Program-made: the position numbers and the translations under genes
In this document: positions 8,584-22,283 of the stretch, piece after piece
Layout of the letters: the number at the start of each line of letters is the position of its first letter
Position numbering within the stretch: the stretch's first letter is position 1
Source of the DNA: Planctomycetota bacterium
GTDB lineage: Bacteria; Planctomycetota; Phycisphaerae; Phycisphaerales; UBA1924
Assembly (NCBI GenBank): GCA_024276195.1
Contig: JAJRXR010000042.1
Span: 62,001-126,000 of the forward strand
DNA: 64,000 nucleotides
Direction of reading: 5' to 3'
The notes under the pieces: generated by a model
Told to the model about the DNA's origin: nothing
The model's database searches: none
The model's input: only the letters and a program-made list of their open reading frames with translations

Positions 8584-10098
8584 ATGAGAAAGACTGCGTT
8601 GATCCGAGCGATGGCGTGCGGCGTTCTGGCCGCGACTGCGGGGCTGGCCCAGGCCCAGCCCCTGACCGAGACCTTTACCTACCAGGGTCGTCTGTCCGAT
8701 ACCGGGGCCCTGGCCGACGGGACGTACGACTTCCAGTTCCGCCTCTTCACAGATGCCGGGGCGACCACCATTATCGGCAACCCGATCACGCGCACCAACG
8801 TGCAGGTCGTTGATGGGCTGTTCACCGTCACCGTCAACTTCGGCGGCTCGGGCCTGCTCTTCACGGGCGACCGACGCTGGCTGGAAGTCTCGGTCCGTCC
8901 TGCTGGCGTGGGCGGGTACACCGCGATGAGCCCCGCCCAGGAGATCACCACGGCGCCGCACGCGACGTACTCGTCGTACGCGGGCATCGCGCAGATCGCC
9001 GAGTCTTCGATGGGCAACCTGACCGACGCCTATCTCAACGGGCCGACGCTCGACGCCACCGCAGGTGATGTCGCGATCGAAAAATCCAACGGCGGCATCT
9101 TCGACCCGGCGACGCTCCGGATCGGCGGTACAGGGGGAAGCGCGGGCGGCGAACTGTTTATCACCAGCTCCAACGGCGGCAACGCGATCCGCGCCAACGC
9201 CAACGGATCGAACAACGGCGGCAACCTCCAGATCTTCGACGCGGTTGGGACACCGATCATCACCGCCCAGATGGATGTCAGCACTGGCTCCGGGGGGTAC
9301 TTCAACGTCTATCGCAGGAACTCCGGCGGCTCCACCGTCGGTTTCGAGGTTGACGGCAACTGGGCTGGCACCGAGAGCACCCAGGTCACGATCCGCGGCG
9401 AAGCGAGCACAATGTTCTTCCGAACCAACGTCACCGGTGATTCAGCGGTGCAGTTTCCCTCCGGCTCGATCAACGCTGTCGAGATGCTCAATGAGCCGGG
9501 CGTCGCATCCATCACAAGCTCTGGCGTCGTCCTGACGGCAAATAGTGCAACGATGGATATCATCACCCAGCGCACGATCAACTGCCCGACCAGCGGCTAT
9601 GTCTTGGTCATCGCCTCGGCCGAGGCGCAGGTCTCGCACGTGCTTGGCTCCAACTCCACTGCGAACTTCGGCGTGTCCAGCTCCGATGGCTCCCTCCCGA
9701 GCAGCCAGGACCTCGAGCTCCGCATCCCCGCGATCCTGCCCACAGCGGGCTACGACAACCCGATCACGGTCCATGGCATGTTCTCTGTGAACTCGGGCTT
9801 CAACACGTTCTACTTCCTCGGTGACCAGAACTCAACATCTGGCATTTTCAACACGTTCGATGTCACGCTCTCGTGCATCTTCATCCCGACCCCGTACGGC
9901 ACGATCTCCTCGCCCTCAACCTGGGACGGCCCCGACATCTCCAACCGGTTCGTCGGCGGCCTGACGCCCGAAGAGAGTCAGGCTGAGATCGACCAGTCCA
10001 TCCTTGATAACGAGTTCCGCATCCAGCGCGAGCTGCAAAGCATGCGAGCCCGCCTCGAAGAGATGGAGCGTCTCATGGCCCGTGAAGAGCAGCAGTAA
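8584..10098 (+). CDS. Secreted protein with TFTYQGRL domain and C-terminal coiled coil
   Basis: The 504-residue product begins with a clear signal peptide (MRKTALIRAMACGVLAATAG, then an A-x-A type site near residue 24). The mature N-terminus, TFTYQGRLSDTG to about residue 120, is a beta-rich domain widespread in secreted proteins of planctomycetes, with a 'GLFTV-NFG' core. The middle part is Gly/Asn/Ser-rich and beta-rich. The last 30 residues form a charged coiled coil (QRELQSMRARLEEMERLM), which may trimerise the protein or tether it. ACAGGAG precedes the ATG. A small dockerin-type gene follows 37 nt downstream, probably in the same transcript. Function is unknown; a surface or extracellular structural role is only a guess. 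Confidence 0.85.
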   Translation: MRKTALIRAMACGVLAATAGLAQAQPLTETFTYQGRLSDTGALADGTYDFQFRLFTDAGATTIIGNPITRTNVQVVDGLFTVTVNFGGSGLLFTGDRRWLEVSVRPAGVGGYTAMSPAQEITTAPHATYSSYAGIAQIAESSMGNLTDAYLNGPTLDATAGDVAIEKSNGGIFDPATLRIGGTGGSAGGELFITSSNGGNAIRANANGSNNGGNLQIFDAVGTPIITAQMDVSTGSGGYFNVYRRNSGGSTVGFEVDGNWAGTESTQVTIRGEASTMFFRTNVTGDSAVQFPSGSINAVEMLNEPGVASITSSGVVLTANSATMDIITQRTINCPTSGYVLVIASAEAQVSHVLGSNSTANFGVSSSDGSLPSSQDLELRIPAILPTAGYDNPITVHGMFSVNSGFNTFYFLGDQNSTSGIFNTFDVTLSCIFIPTPYGTISSPSTWDGPDISNRFVGGLTPEESQAEIDQSILDNEFRIQRELQSMRARLEEMERLMAREEQQ

Positions 10099-10135
10099 GG
10101 CCTACCCACACGCTCTAGCAGCAAGGAGTTCAACC

Positions 10136-10558
10136 ATGCGATTTCATCTTCTGACCATCATCGGCGCGCTCGCACTGCTCGCGCCGCACGCCCTCGCTCA
10201 GACGGGCGGCCCGTACGACCTGAGCTGGAGCACCATCGATTCAGGCGGCGCCAGCGCGATGGCCGGCGGCGCGTTCACGCTCTCGGGCTCCATCGGGCAG
10301 TTCGACGCCGGTTCATCCGGCGCTGGCGCCTACGCCACCGAGGGCGGGTTCTGGTCCGTTCCCTTCGCGTTGTCGATGGGATGCAACGAGGCGGACCTGG
10401 CCGAGCCCTTCGGCGTGCTCGACTTCAGCGACGTGGTCGCGTTCCTGGGGGCGTACGGGGCAATGGACCCGATCGCGGACCTGGCGCCGCCGTTCGGTGT
10501 GTTTGACTTCACCGATGTGGTGACGTTCCTGGGCGCGTTCGGCGCCGGGTGTCCATAA
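10136..10558 (+). CDS. Small secreted protein with GC-type dockerin-like C-terminus
   Basis: This 140-residue exported protein has a signal peptide (MRFHLLTIIGALALLAPHAL) and a short mature domain with the pattern YDLSWSTIDSGG and GGFWSV seen in small planctomycete secreted proteins. The C-terminal third is two dockerin-like repeats, ADLAEPFGVLDFSDVVAFL and ADLAPPFGVFDFTDVVTFL, ending in GCP. The start at 10136 has AAGGAG 7 nt upstream; a longer in-frame reading would overlap the gene before it. It should be co-transcribed with the upstream secreted protein and stops just before a strong terminator hairpin. Confidence 0.88.
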   Translation: MRFHLLTIIGALALLAPHALAQTGGPYDLSWSTIDSGGASAMAGGAFTLSGSIGQFDAGSSGAGAYATEGGFWSVPFALSMGCNEADLAEPFGVLDFSDVVAFLGAYGAMDPIADLAPPFGVFDFTDVVTFLGAFGAGCP

Positions 10559-10593
10559 ACAGCCCAGTTTCGCCCATCCGCATCCGCCCACAG

Positions 10594-10626
10594 CCCCCCT
10601 TGAGCTTTCAAGGGGGGCCTTTCATT
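10594..10626 (+). terminator. Rho-independent terminator after the small dockerin gene
   Basis: A perfect 10-bp stem, CCCCCCTTGA paired with TCAAGGGGGG around a GCTT loop (10594-10617), is followed by a pyrimidine-rich tail, CCTTTCATTT. It lies 35 nt after the stop codon. Confidence 0.8.
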
Positions 10627-10843
10627 TCTCGGGTCTACCGGTTGCGAGATAAGCATGGGCAGGTCTCCCCCCCGGCTCCGCCTGTATCACCCCCAGAAGC
10701 AGGCGAGATTCGCCTCATTGGGCTCGTGAGATGATGTCTCACGGCAGAGATCCCGCCCAGGTCCAGACACCCTCGGCTCGGGAGACCTCGCGGTCAATAA
10801 CCGCGTCCGACGGTGGGACCAAAGGGGCGTTGCCAACGCTTCA

Positions 10844-10874
10844 GCCTATTTTTTGATCCGAAACGGGAATAGGC
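10844..10874. promoter_or_regulatory. Inverted repeat upstream of the metal-efflux operon
   Basis: GCCTATT (10844-10850) is repeated inverted as AATAGGC (10868-10874), 17 nt apart. It sits 30 nt before the first gene of the efflux operon, with a TATAGT hexamer at 10889-10894 that could be a -10 box. It is a candidate site for a metal-responsive regulator, but no regulator gene is nearby. Confidence 0.35.
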
Positions 10875-10903
10875 GCCCTTTCTGCCGATATAGTTGGCTG
10901 TAT

Positions 10904-11314
10904 ATGCGCGTCACACTGTCGCTCATCCTGATCCTCCTGGCCCAGACAGTTCCGCTCTCCGGGCTGGTGGCGAGTCTCAGCCACGAGGCGCTCTGCGCCG
11001 ATCCGGCGTGCTGCCGGGTGGTCGAGGCGTCGAGCTGCTGCGAGGAGCCTGTGGTCGAGTTGGTCTGCGATGAGAGCGGGGGCGAGTGCCTCTGCATCAT
11101 TTCGTCAGACGACTCCTCTCCAACGCACCCCACTGCCCCGAACCCTCGGGGCGAGCATCGCCTCAGCTTTGTGGTATCGGCTCCGGCTGATCTGACCAGC
11201 GCCGCCCCTGCTCTGGACTCGGCGCAAGCCCTCAGCGCTGACGGGCTTCGTGGCTGGCTGAATCAACGATCGAACAACGAAGTTCAGGCTCTTCTGGGGA
11301 TCTGGCGGACGTAG
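10904..11314 (+). CDS. Small Cys-rich exported protein, first gene of the efflux operon
   Basis: The 136-residue product starts with a hydrophobic export signal (MRVTLSLILILLAQTVPLSG). A cysteine cluster follows: CADPACC, then SSCCEE, then a C-x11-type stretch ending CLC. This gives nine cysteines within about 50 residues, suitable for binding soft metal ions or forming disulfides. The rest is low in cysteine and Ser/Pro-rich. No family was recognised. It sits 95 nt ahead of the TolC-like gene on the same strand, so a role in periplasmic metal binding is plausible. ATG at 10904 is chosen because the signal peptide starts there. No Shine-Dalgarno is visible, and the putative -10 box ends only 9 nt upstream, so the message may be leaderless. 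Confidence 0.7.
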   Translation: MRVTLSLILILLAQTVPLSGLVASLSHEALCADPACCRVVEASSCCEEPVVELVCDESGGECLCIISSDDSSPTHPTAPNPRGEHRLSFVVSAPADLTSAAPALDSAQALSADGLRGWLNQRSNNEVQALLGIWRT

Positions 11315-11409
11315 TTCGGGTGATCCTGCAAGGATCGTGCGCGCCGACTCTGGAGCGCCGGTTCTGGCTGTCACACTCGAACTCATCACCAGATTCTCAG
11401 GAGCGTTCC

Positions 11410-12840
11410 ATGATTTCGCGATTGTTCGCGTGCGTGACTGGCGTCACGGGCGCCGGGCTGATTCTCGGTTGTTCGTCGCCGTTCGACCGAAGCACGCCCC
11501 CTGCAAGCTGGAATCCGCCAGGCTCGGCCTTGACCGACGGGCGGGCGCCGGATTCTCGCTTCCGTGCGGAAGCGAGCGAGGTTGACCCTGCCCTGCTCGA
11601 GCTGGACATCAACGCCGATCCGGACGCGTACGTTCGGTACGCGATGTACAACAGCCCGGAGGTCGAGGCCGCGTACCAGCGTTGGCTGGCCGCGTCAGAG
11701 CGCATGCCGCAGGTCCGGGCGCTGCCCGACCCGAGGCTGAGCCTGGGGTTCTTTCTCGATGAGGTCGAGACCCGAACCGGCGCGCAGCAAGCCCGGGTTG
11801 GCCTGCAGCAGACGCTCCCGTGGCCGGGCAAGCTGCAAGACCGCAAGGACGCGGCGGCGCAGGGCGCTCTGGCCGCGTGGCGAGGGTTCGAGGCGGCACG
11901 CCTTGCCGTCACCGAGCGCGTTGTCGCCACGCTACACGAGCTTGCATACCTCGACGCGGCGATCCGGATCACACAGGAGAACTTCGAGCTGCTCCGCTCG
12001 ATCGAGGAGGTCGCCAGGGCGCGCTACCGCGTCGGCGCGGGCTCGCACCCCGAGCTGATCCGGGCGCAGGTCGAGCTCGGGCTGCTCGAAGACCGCATCG
12101 CCCGCCTGGTGGCGACGCGCCCGGCGTACATCGCCGAGCTAAACGCGGCTATGAACCGTGACGCCTCCAGCGAGGTTCCATCGCTCGTCCGCCTGCCCGT
12201 GCGGGTTGTGGACGCGGACGCTGCAGTGCTTGCTGATCTCGCTCTGGAAGCGAACCCGACGCTGCTGGCGCTGCGAGACCGCGCCGAGCAGCAGCGGATC
12301 CTGGGCGAGGTCGCTCGCAAGGATGGCCTGCCGGATCTGACCGTCGGGGTTGATTATCTGGTGACGAACAACTCGAGCGTGGGCTCGCTCACCGAGAGCG
12401 GCGACGACCCGATCTTGCTGAACTTCGGCGTCAACCTCCCGATCTGGCGGGAGAAGTACGACGCCGCGGTCCGAGAGACCATCGCCCGGCGTTTGGCGAT
12501 CTCGCACGAGCGGGAAGATCAGGCCAACCGAATCAGCGCCGCCATCCACCGCGCTTGGTTCGAGCACACCGACGCGGACCGGCGGGTGCGTCTGTACGAG
12601 CGGACGCTGATTCCCAAGGCCGAGGAGTCGCTCCGGGCGTCGCTCGGGGGGTTTCGGACGGGCGATACGACCTTTCTTGAGGTGCTCGACACGGAGCGCA
12701 CCCTTCTTGAGTTCGCGGTCGCCAGTGAGCGGGCGCGGGCGGACCGCGGCGCGGCACTCGCCCGCATCAACACGCTTGTCGGACGATCGGCGCCAACCTT
12801 GCCTGCTGAGCAGACCGACCCGATGGGGGGCCAGCCATGA
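11410..12840 (+). CDS. TolC-family outer-membrane efflux lipoprotein
   Basis: This is the outer-membrane channel of a tripartite metal-efflux system, comparable to CusC. The 476-residue protein has a lipoprotein signal (MISRLFACVTGVTGAGLILG followed by Cys), so it should be lipid-anchored. Two TolC-like halves follow, each with long helices (around VEAAYQRWLAASERMPQVRA and TLLALRDRAEQQRILGEVAR) and the short beta segments of the barrel. The start at 11410 has CAGGAG about 8 nt upstream; an in-frame upstream extension carries no signal and is rejected. Its TGA overlaps the ATG of the adaptor gene (ATGA). Confidence 0.9.
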   Translation: MISRLFACVTGVTGAGLILGCSSPFDRSTPPASWNPPGSALTDGRAPDSRFRAEASEVDPALLELDINADPDAYVRYAMYNSPEVEAAYQRWLAASERMPQVRALPDPRLSLGFFLDEVETRTGAQQARVGLQQTLPWPGKLQDRKDAAAQGALAAWRGFEAARLAVTERVVATLHELAYLDAAIRITQENFELLRSIEEVARARYRVGAGSHPELIRAQVELGLLEDRIARLVATRPAYIAELNAAMNRDASSEVPSLVRLPVRVVDADAAVLADLALEANPTLLALRDRAEQQRILGEVARKDGLPDLTVGVDYLVTNNSSVGSLTESGDDPILLNFGVNLPIWREKYDAAVRETIARRLAISHEREDQANRISAAIHRAWFEHTDADRRVRLYERTLIPKAEESLRASLGGFRTGDTTFLEVLDTERTLLEFAVASERARADRGAALARINTLVGRSAPTLPAEQTDPMGGQP

Positions 12841-14877
12841 AGCGATTCCTTGATACGTTGCGTTCTGCGATCAGTTGGTTCTGGCGGTTTGCCGGCGCTG
12901 GCATCGCCGTTCTGCTCATTGTCGGGGCGTTGATCCTCGGCTACCGGATCGGGCGCCCAGGCGCCGACCATGCGGTAGAAAGCTCCACCGGTGAGCAGAG
13001 CCTCGTGAGTGACGAGCAGCAGATGTACACCTGCTCGATGCACCCGGCCGTGCGTCTCCCGGACCCGGACGCCAAGTGCCCGATCTGCTTTATGGATCTG
13101 ATCCCCGTGCCGAAGAGCTCTGGTGCTGAAAGCGGCGAACGCCAGATCGCGTTCACCGACGCCGCGTCAACGACCAGCCGCGTTGAAACCGCGACCGTCG
13201 GGCGATTCTTCCCGACCGCGACCGTGCGCCTGTACGGCAAGGTGACGTACGACGAGACCACCGTCGCCCGCCTGACCGCGTACTTCCCGGGACGGATCGA
13301 GCGGTTGTTTGTCAACTACCTCGGCGCCTCCGTGAGCAAGGGCGACCACATCGCCGAGATGTACAGCCCCGACCTGCTCGCCGCGTTCGCCGAGCTGCAG
13401 CAGGCCCGGCGCGCAATGGACGAATCCATGACCGGGAGCGAGCTGATGCGCACCGCAACCGAGGACACGCTCGCCGCATCGCGTGAGAAGCTGCGACTGT
13501 ACGGGCTGACGCCGGCTCAGATCGCTCCGATCGAGGACGGCTCGTACGTCTCTGACAGTCTGACGATCTACGCCCCGATCGGGGGCGTTGTCACGCACCA
13601 GTCAGTGCGAGAGGGTGATTATGTCAAGATCGGCGACCCGATTGTCACCGTGGCAAACCTCTCACGTCTCTGGCTCGATCTCGAGGCGTACGAGTCTGAA
13701 ATTTCGCTGCTCCGGTGGGGGCAGCCGGTGACCATCCGCGTCGAGGCGTACCCCGGCGAGTCGTTCGAGGGGAGCATTTCATTCATCGAGCCCACCGTTG
13801 ATGAACGCACTCGGACCGTGGCGGTCCGGGTTGCGGTGGATAATACCGATGGAAGGCTCAAGCCGGGGATGTTCGCCTCGGCCATCGTTCGCCAGCGGGT
13901 CGCGGCCAACGGCGCCGTGGTGAACGACGAGCTTGCCGGACGCTGGGTCAGCCCCATGCACCCGACCATGGTGTACGACGAGCCCGGCAAGTGCGAAGTC
14001 TGCGGCATGGACCGCGTCACCGCAGAATCACTCGGCGTCGTTGGGGATCCGTCCTCGGCGGTGAAGCCGCTTGTCATCCCGCGCACGGCGGTGCTGTTCA
14101 CCGGCACACGCTCCGTCGTCTACGTCGCGACTGAGAGCGACGAAGGCACACTCTATGAGGGGCGCGAAGTCGAACTCGGGGCGCGTGCGGGCGAGTTTTA
14201 CATCATCCGAAGCGGACTCGAGGAGGGTGAATCGGTCGTCGTTGAAGGGGCTTTCCGGATCGACAGCGCCATGCAGATCAGCGCCAAGCCGAGCATGATG
14301 ACGCCCGGAGGCGGCGGCGGTGGGAACGCGCACGCCGGTCATGGAAACATGGCCAGCAACCGCCCTGCCAGTGGAGCGAGCGACTCGGTCGTGCCCGAAA
14401 CATTCACCCGCAGCCTTGAGCCCGTGTACAAGTCCTATCTCCAGGCCCAGGAGGCGCTGGCCAACGACGACCTCGGCGGGTTCATCACAGCGAGTGATGC
14501 ACTGAAGAATGCCCTCGGGTCTGTTGAGGAGGTCGGCCTGGGGAGCGAGCACATCGGCGCCTGGCGGACTGCCTCGGCGGAGCTCCGGTTTGAGCGTCCA
14601 GCGACGACCATCGACGACGCACGAACCCAGCTCGAGCGGATGAGCAAGGGCGTCATCGCCCTCCTTCGCCACTTCGAACGCAATGAGGGAGAAACATTGA
14701 GCCTTGCGCATTGCCCCATGGCGTTCGACAACAAGGGCGCCGACTGGGTCCAGCGGGGCACGCAGGTCAGCAACCCATACTTCGGGTCCATGATGCTCCG
14801 GTGCGGCGACGTGCGTGAAGAGTTTACAGCGCTGAACCCGGGCGCTGAACCCGGGAACGATCACGGGGGTCATTCCG

Positions 14878-14885
<8 letters not shown>
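12837..14885 (+). CDS. cusB: CusB-like periplasmic adaptor with two metal-binding modules
   Basis: This membrane-fusion protein should join the RND pump to the TolC-like channel. It is 682 residues long, much longer than E. coli CusB (about 400). After an N-terminal membrane helix (about 17-37) comes a heavy-metal-binding module with YTCSMHPAV and CPICFMDLIPV. The barrel-sandwich and beta-barrel domains follow (about 110-350). A second copy of the module, WVSPMHPTM with CEVCGMD (about 365-395), sits inside the adaptor, followed by a Gly/His linker. The C-terminal 170 residues look like a DUF3347-type helical domain (VYKSYLQAQEALANDDLGG). It overlaps both neighbours by a few bases. The paired Met/His/Cys motifs argue for copper or silver. 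Confidence 0.9.
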
Positions 14886-18689
<3,804 letters not shown>

Positions 18690-18693
<4 letters not shown>

Positions 18694-19712
18694 AGTTGCT
18701 CTATACCGGATCCCTGTTCGCATTCATGATTCTGGCCCCGGCGTCCGCGCTGGCCCAGGGCGGCGACGCGCACGGATCGCATGACCGCGGTTCGCATCAG
18801 GCGGAGGAGACCGCAGCCCCCGTCAACGCGATCTGCCCCGTTGGGAAGGAAGCGATCGACCTTTCCGTTGGTACAGTGGAGTACAACGGGCACGAGGTCG
18901 GCGTCTGCTGCGCCAAGTGCGGAGAGAAGTTCCTCAAGTGGGACGATGCCCGCAAGGACAAGTTCATCGCCGTGGCGATGGCGGCAGAACCCGGCGAGCA
19001 CGCCAACATGGGCGCTGACATGGGCGCCCACGCTGACGCCTCGAAGGCCTGGACCGAGCCGTACCCCCTCGGGACCTGCCCGGTCTCGGGCCAGCCCCTC
19101 GGCTCGATGGGCGACCCGGTCGTGAAGATGTACGACGGGCGCGAGGTCCGCTTCTGCTGCGGCGGGTGCATCGAGAAGTTCGAGAGCGATCGCGCCGGCT
19201 ACTGGAAGAAGATCGACCAGCAGATCATCGCGAGCCAGCTCCCCTACTACCCGACCCAGACCTGTGTCGTCTCCGATGAGCCCCTCACCGAAGATGGCGA
19301 GGACATCGCCATCAACATGGTCTACGGCAACCGCCTCATCCGCCTCTGCTGCAAGATGTGCCGCTCCGAGTTCAAGGATGACCCGGCCAAGTTCATCGCC
19401 ATGCTCGACAAGGCGACCGCCGACGCCCAGCGCGCCGATTACCCGCTCGACACCTGCATCGTCAGGGGCGGCGCGCTCGGCTCCATGGGCGAGCCCTCCG
19501 AGATGGTCATGGCCGGGCGTCTGTTCCGCTTCTGCTGCCCGATGTGCGAGCCCAAGGTCCGTGCAAACCCGAGCAAGTACATCACCATGATCGACGAGGC
19601 GTGGCAGGCCAAGGGCATGTTTGCGGCAGACGCTGACGCTGCTCACGAAGGCCACAAGGCCGATGAATCTGGCGAGCACGGCGGCCATGGCGACCATGAC
19701 CACGGCGGCTGA
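18690..19712 (+). CDS. Exported protein with four tandem TRASH/YHS-like Cys modules
   Basis: After a signal peptide (residues 1-22) the 340-residue protein has four repeats of one pattern: a Cys, 23-27 residues, then CC-x-x-C. They are C49 with C73/74/77, C130 with C156/157/160, C192 with C220/221/224, and C256 with C282/283/286. The module matches TRASH/YHS-type metal-binding domains found in copper-handling proteins. Both ends of the mature protein are His-rich (GDAHGSHDRGSH, and HGGHGDHDHGG at the C-terminus). It overlaps cusA by ATGA, so it is part of the efflux operon. I infer a periplasmic metal buffer or chaperone feeding the pump. Four copies in one protein is unusual. Confidence 0.8.
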
Positions 19713-19742
19713 TACACATTCTCACACCGAGAGGAACGTCTG

Positions 19743-20651
19743 ATGAACACGATGCTGCGTCTTATCACAAACAAGGTCATCATCGCTGTCATCAGCACGG
19801 CGACTCTCACACTGCCGGCGCTGGCCCAGGCCCCCTCCCCGGATTTGGCCGGGGAGGGAGAACCGGCGAACGCAACGGTCAACGCTCTGTGCCCGGTCAC
19901 GACCGACGAGGAGATCGACCCTCGTTTCACCGTTGAGTATGAGGGCCAGACGATCGGGCTCTGCTGCCGGAAGTGTCGCACAAAGTTTGAGGCGGACCCG
20001 GAGGCGTACGCCGCAAATATTCTTCGGGTCGGCTTCGTGCCGGCGTCTGACCCGGCGCAGGCTGACGAGCCCGACCATGATGATGGGCACGAACACGCGG
20101 ACACGGAGCCGGAAGAAGGCGCCGCAGATCACGACGAAACACCAGACGCCGCCGCAGGTCAGGACGACGACCATGAGGAAGGCGAGGAGCATGAGCACGA
20201 CCACGGTGTCTCGGAGTCCAAGCTGATCGCCTGGCTTGGCAACTTTCACCCGGCGTCAACGCACCTGCCCATCGGCCTGCTGATCGGCGCTGCACTCGCC
20301 GAGCTCTTGTTCTTTGTCACGAAACGCGATCTATTCCGCCACGCCGGCAGCTTCTGCGTCGGGGTCGCTGCGTTCGGCGCCATCGCGACGGCGTCCCTCG
20401 GATGGTTCAACGGCGGCTTCGCATTGACCGACAATGACTGGGTCCAGACCACCCACCGCTGGCTCGGGACCAGCACCGCCCTCCTGACCCTGATCACGTT
20501 CGGGATGCTGCTGCGTGTCTCGCGCCCGGCCCCCGAGCCGCGCCCACGAACCGCCTACCGCGCAGCGCTCTTCCTGACGGTCGGCGTCGTCAGCGCTACA
20601 GGTTTCTTTGGCGGGGCGCTGGTCTACGGGCTGAACCATTACGCCTGGTGA
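19743..20651 (+). CDS. YHS-like module fused to a DUF2231-like four-helix membrane domain
   Basis: The 302-residue protein starts with a signal peptide or anchor (about 10-28). One Cys module follows, C50 with C74/75/78 in GLCCRKC, of the same type as the four modules in the gene before it. A strongly acidic, His-rich linker (about 107-155) contains DHDDGHEHAD and EEGEEHEHDHG. The C-terminal half is a DUF2231-like membrane domain opening with FHPASTHLPIGLL and having helices near 175-191, 200-222, 241-258 and 274-297. It lies 30 nt behind the four-module gene with a well-placed start, and a large hairpin follows it, so it probably closes the efflux operon. Role inferred: membrane-bound metal binding or reduction. 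Confidence 0.78.
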   Translation: MNTMLRLITNKVIIAVISTATLTLPALAQAPSPDLAGEGEPANATVNALCPVTTDEEIDPRFTVEYEGQTIGLCCRKCRTKFEADPEAYAANILRVGFVPASDPAQADEPDHDDGHEHADTEPEEGAADHDETPDAAAGQDDDHEEGEEHEHDHGVSESKLIAWLGNFHPASTHLPIGLLIGAALAELLFFVTKRDLFRHAGSFCVGVAAFGAIATASLGWFNGGFALTDNDWVQTTHRWLGTSTALLTLITFGMLLRVSRPAPEPRPRTAYRAALFLTVGVVSATGFFGGALVYGLNHYAW

Positions 20652-20707
20652 TCCAGCTTTCCGCTCGGGCCTTCCGCCTGATCGTTACAACTCGATCGAA
20701 TGAGCTA

Positions 20708-20759
20708 CCCCCCCGGCGCCAGCGAGAGCTTTCAGAGCCCTCGCCAGCGCCGGGGGGGG
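20708..20759 (+). terminator. Large hairpin closing the metal-efflux operon
   Basis: CCCCCCGGCG is paired with CGCCGGGGGG, with extra pairing inside (GCGAG/CTCGC), 57 nt after the last efflux gene. The tail, TTCGTTCTC, is only modestly T-rich, so termination is likely but not certain. Confidence 0.6.
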
Positions 20760-20834
20760 TTCGTTCTCAATCACAGGCGCCGCCTTGCCCCGCGCCTTCG
20801 GGGCTACAGTCAGCCCCCGCGAGCGGCCAGATCC

Positions 20835-22010
20835 ATGAGCCAGAGCATCGACCCACTCAAGAAAGCCCTGACGCGCGTCACATGCGTCCCGCACATCCCG
20901 CCGATCCTGCGCGCCGAGCTTGAGGCTCTCGGGCACGAGGCGCAGAACGAGGACCACGTCGCGATCGACATCGGCGCCACACTCGTCGAGTGCCTGGACC
21001 TCTGCCTGAAGCTGCGCAGCGCCCACCACGTTCTCTGGCTGCTGAGCCGGTTCCGGTGCCCCTCGCCCAAGGCTCTGTATACGCAGATCGGCGCCTTCCC
21101 CTGGGAAGAGCTGATCCCCAACGACTCGTTCTTCTGCGTCACCTCCAACGTATCGCACCCTAAGATCGACAACTCGATGTACCCCAACCTAGTCGTCAAG
21201 GACGCAATCGTTGACCGCATCACCAGCCGCACCGGCGCCCGCCCCGACAGCGGATCGGACCGCTCGCGAATCGTCATTCACCTGACCTGGAAGGGCGAAC
21301 GCGCCTGGGTCTATCTCAATGTCAACGGCGTCCGTCTCTCCGACCGCGGCTACCGCAAGCTCCCCCACGGCGCACCGATGCGCGAGACGCTCGCTGCGGC
21401 CGTGCTCCTGGGCGCTGGCTACGACGGATCGCGCCCGCTTGTAAACCCCATGTGCGGCAGCGGAACTCTTGCGATCGAGGGGGCGCTCATCGCCGCCAAC
21501 CGAGCCCCGGGCCTGCTCCGCAGCAACTACGCCTTCGGGCACACCTCGCTCGACCTCGACGACCAGTGGCGCTCGGCCCGGGTCGCGGCCCGCAAGCTCG
21601 GCAAGGCCGGGGATGTCCCGCCCATCGTCGCGTCCGACCATGACCCTCGCGCGATCGAGGCCGCCCGGCGCAACGCCAAGACCGCGGGTGTGGACCATCT
21701 CATCGAGTTCATCGAGTGCGACATCGCCGATACGCCGATGCCCGATGCGCCGGGCGACGTCATCATGAACCCGGAGTACGGGCTGCGCCTCGGGGATCAG
21801 ACAGGACTCGAATCCAGCTACGAACGGATCGGCGACTTCCTCAAGCAGAGCTGCGCCGGATGGTCCGGGCATGTGTTCACGGGCAGCCGGGAGCTTTCCA
21901 AGCGGATCGGCCTGCGCACCAGCCGGCGCCAGGTGTTCATGAATGCGCAGATCGAGTGCCGCCTGCTGACGTACGAGCTGTACGCCGGATCACGCCGCGC
22001 TCACGAATGA
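20835..22010 (+). CDS. THUMP-domain RNA methyltransferase, RlmL/TrmN-like
   Basis: The 391-residue protein has an N-terminal ferredoxin-like/THUMP part (about 1-170), which binds RNA, and a C-terminal Rossmann methyltransferase. VNPMCGSGTLAIEGALIAAN is the SAM-binding motif of N2-guanosine methyltransferases, and SDHDPRAIEAARRNA is the acidic loop after strand 2. The catalytic loop, normally NPPY, reads NPEYG here. Families of this shape methylate 23S rRNA or tRNA guanosines; which one cannot be told. ATG at 20835 is preferred: the longer in-frame reading upstream passes through the terminator hairpin and lacks domain content. It is transcribed alone. Confidence 0.85.
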   Translation: MSQSIDPLKKALTRVTCVPHIPPILRAELEALGHEAQNEDHVAIDIGATLVECLDLCLKLRSAHHVLWLLSRFRCPSPKALYTQIGAFPWEELIPNDSFFCVTSNVSHPKIDNSMYPNLVVKDAIVDRITSRTGARPDSGSDRSRIVIHLTWKGERAWVYLNVNGVRLSDRGYRKLPHGAPMRETLAAAVLLGAGYDGSRPLVNPMCGSGTLAIEGALIAANRAPGLLRSNYAFGHTSLDLDDQWRSARVAARKLGKAGDVPPIVASDHDPRAIEAARRNAKTAGVDHLIEFIECDIADTPMPDAPGDVIMNPEYGLRLGDQTGLESSYERIGDFLKQSCAGWSGHVFTGSRELSKRIGLRTSRRQVFMNAQIECRLLTYELYAGSRRAHE

Positions 22011-22283
22011 TTCTTGCAATCCGCCGCGTCGGCGTCGTCCGGCTGGATCGCCCGCATCGCCGGAGTCTCCGTGTCATCGTGAAGTACAGCATGATCACAC
22101 CGCCACCGATTCGCAACGCTGTCCTTTCTTGCTGCTCTTTACCGACTCGCGCTTCTGGCACATTGGCTTGGACGCGCTCGATCCCGTGACAGTTTCCTGG
22201 ATCGATGTACCCCGGAAGACCTGCTCAACGCTGGCCGTCGCATCGTCGAGCAATGGCCACCCAACCCACTTTCCATACTGGAT

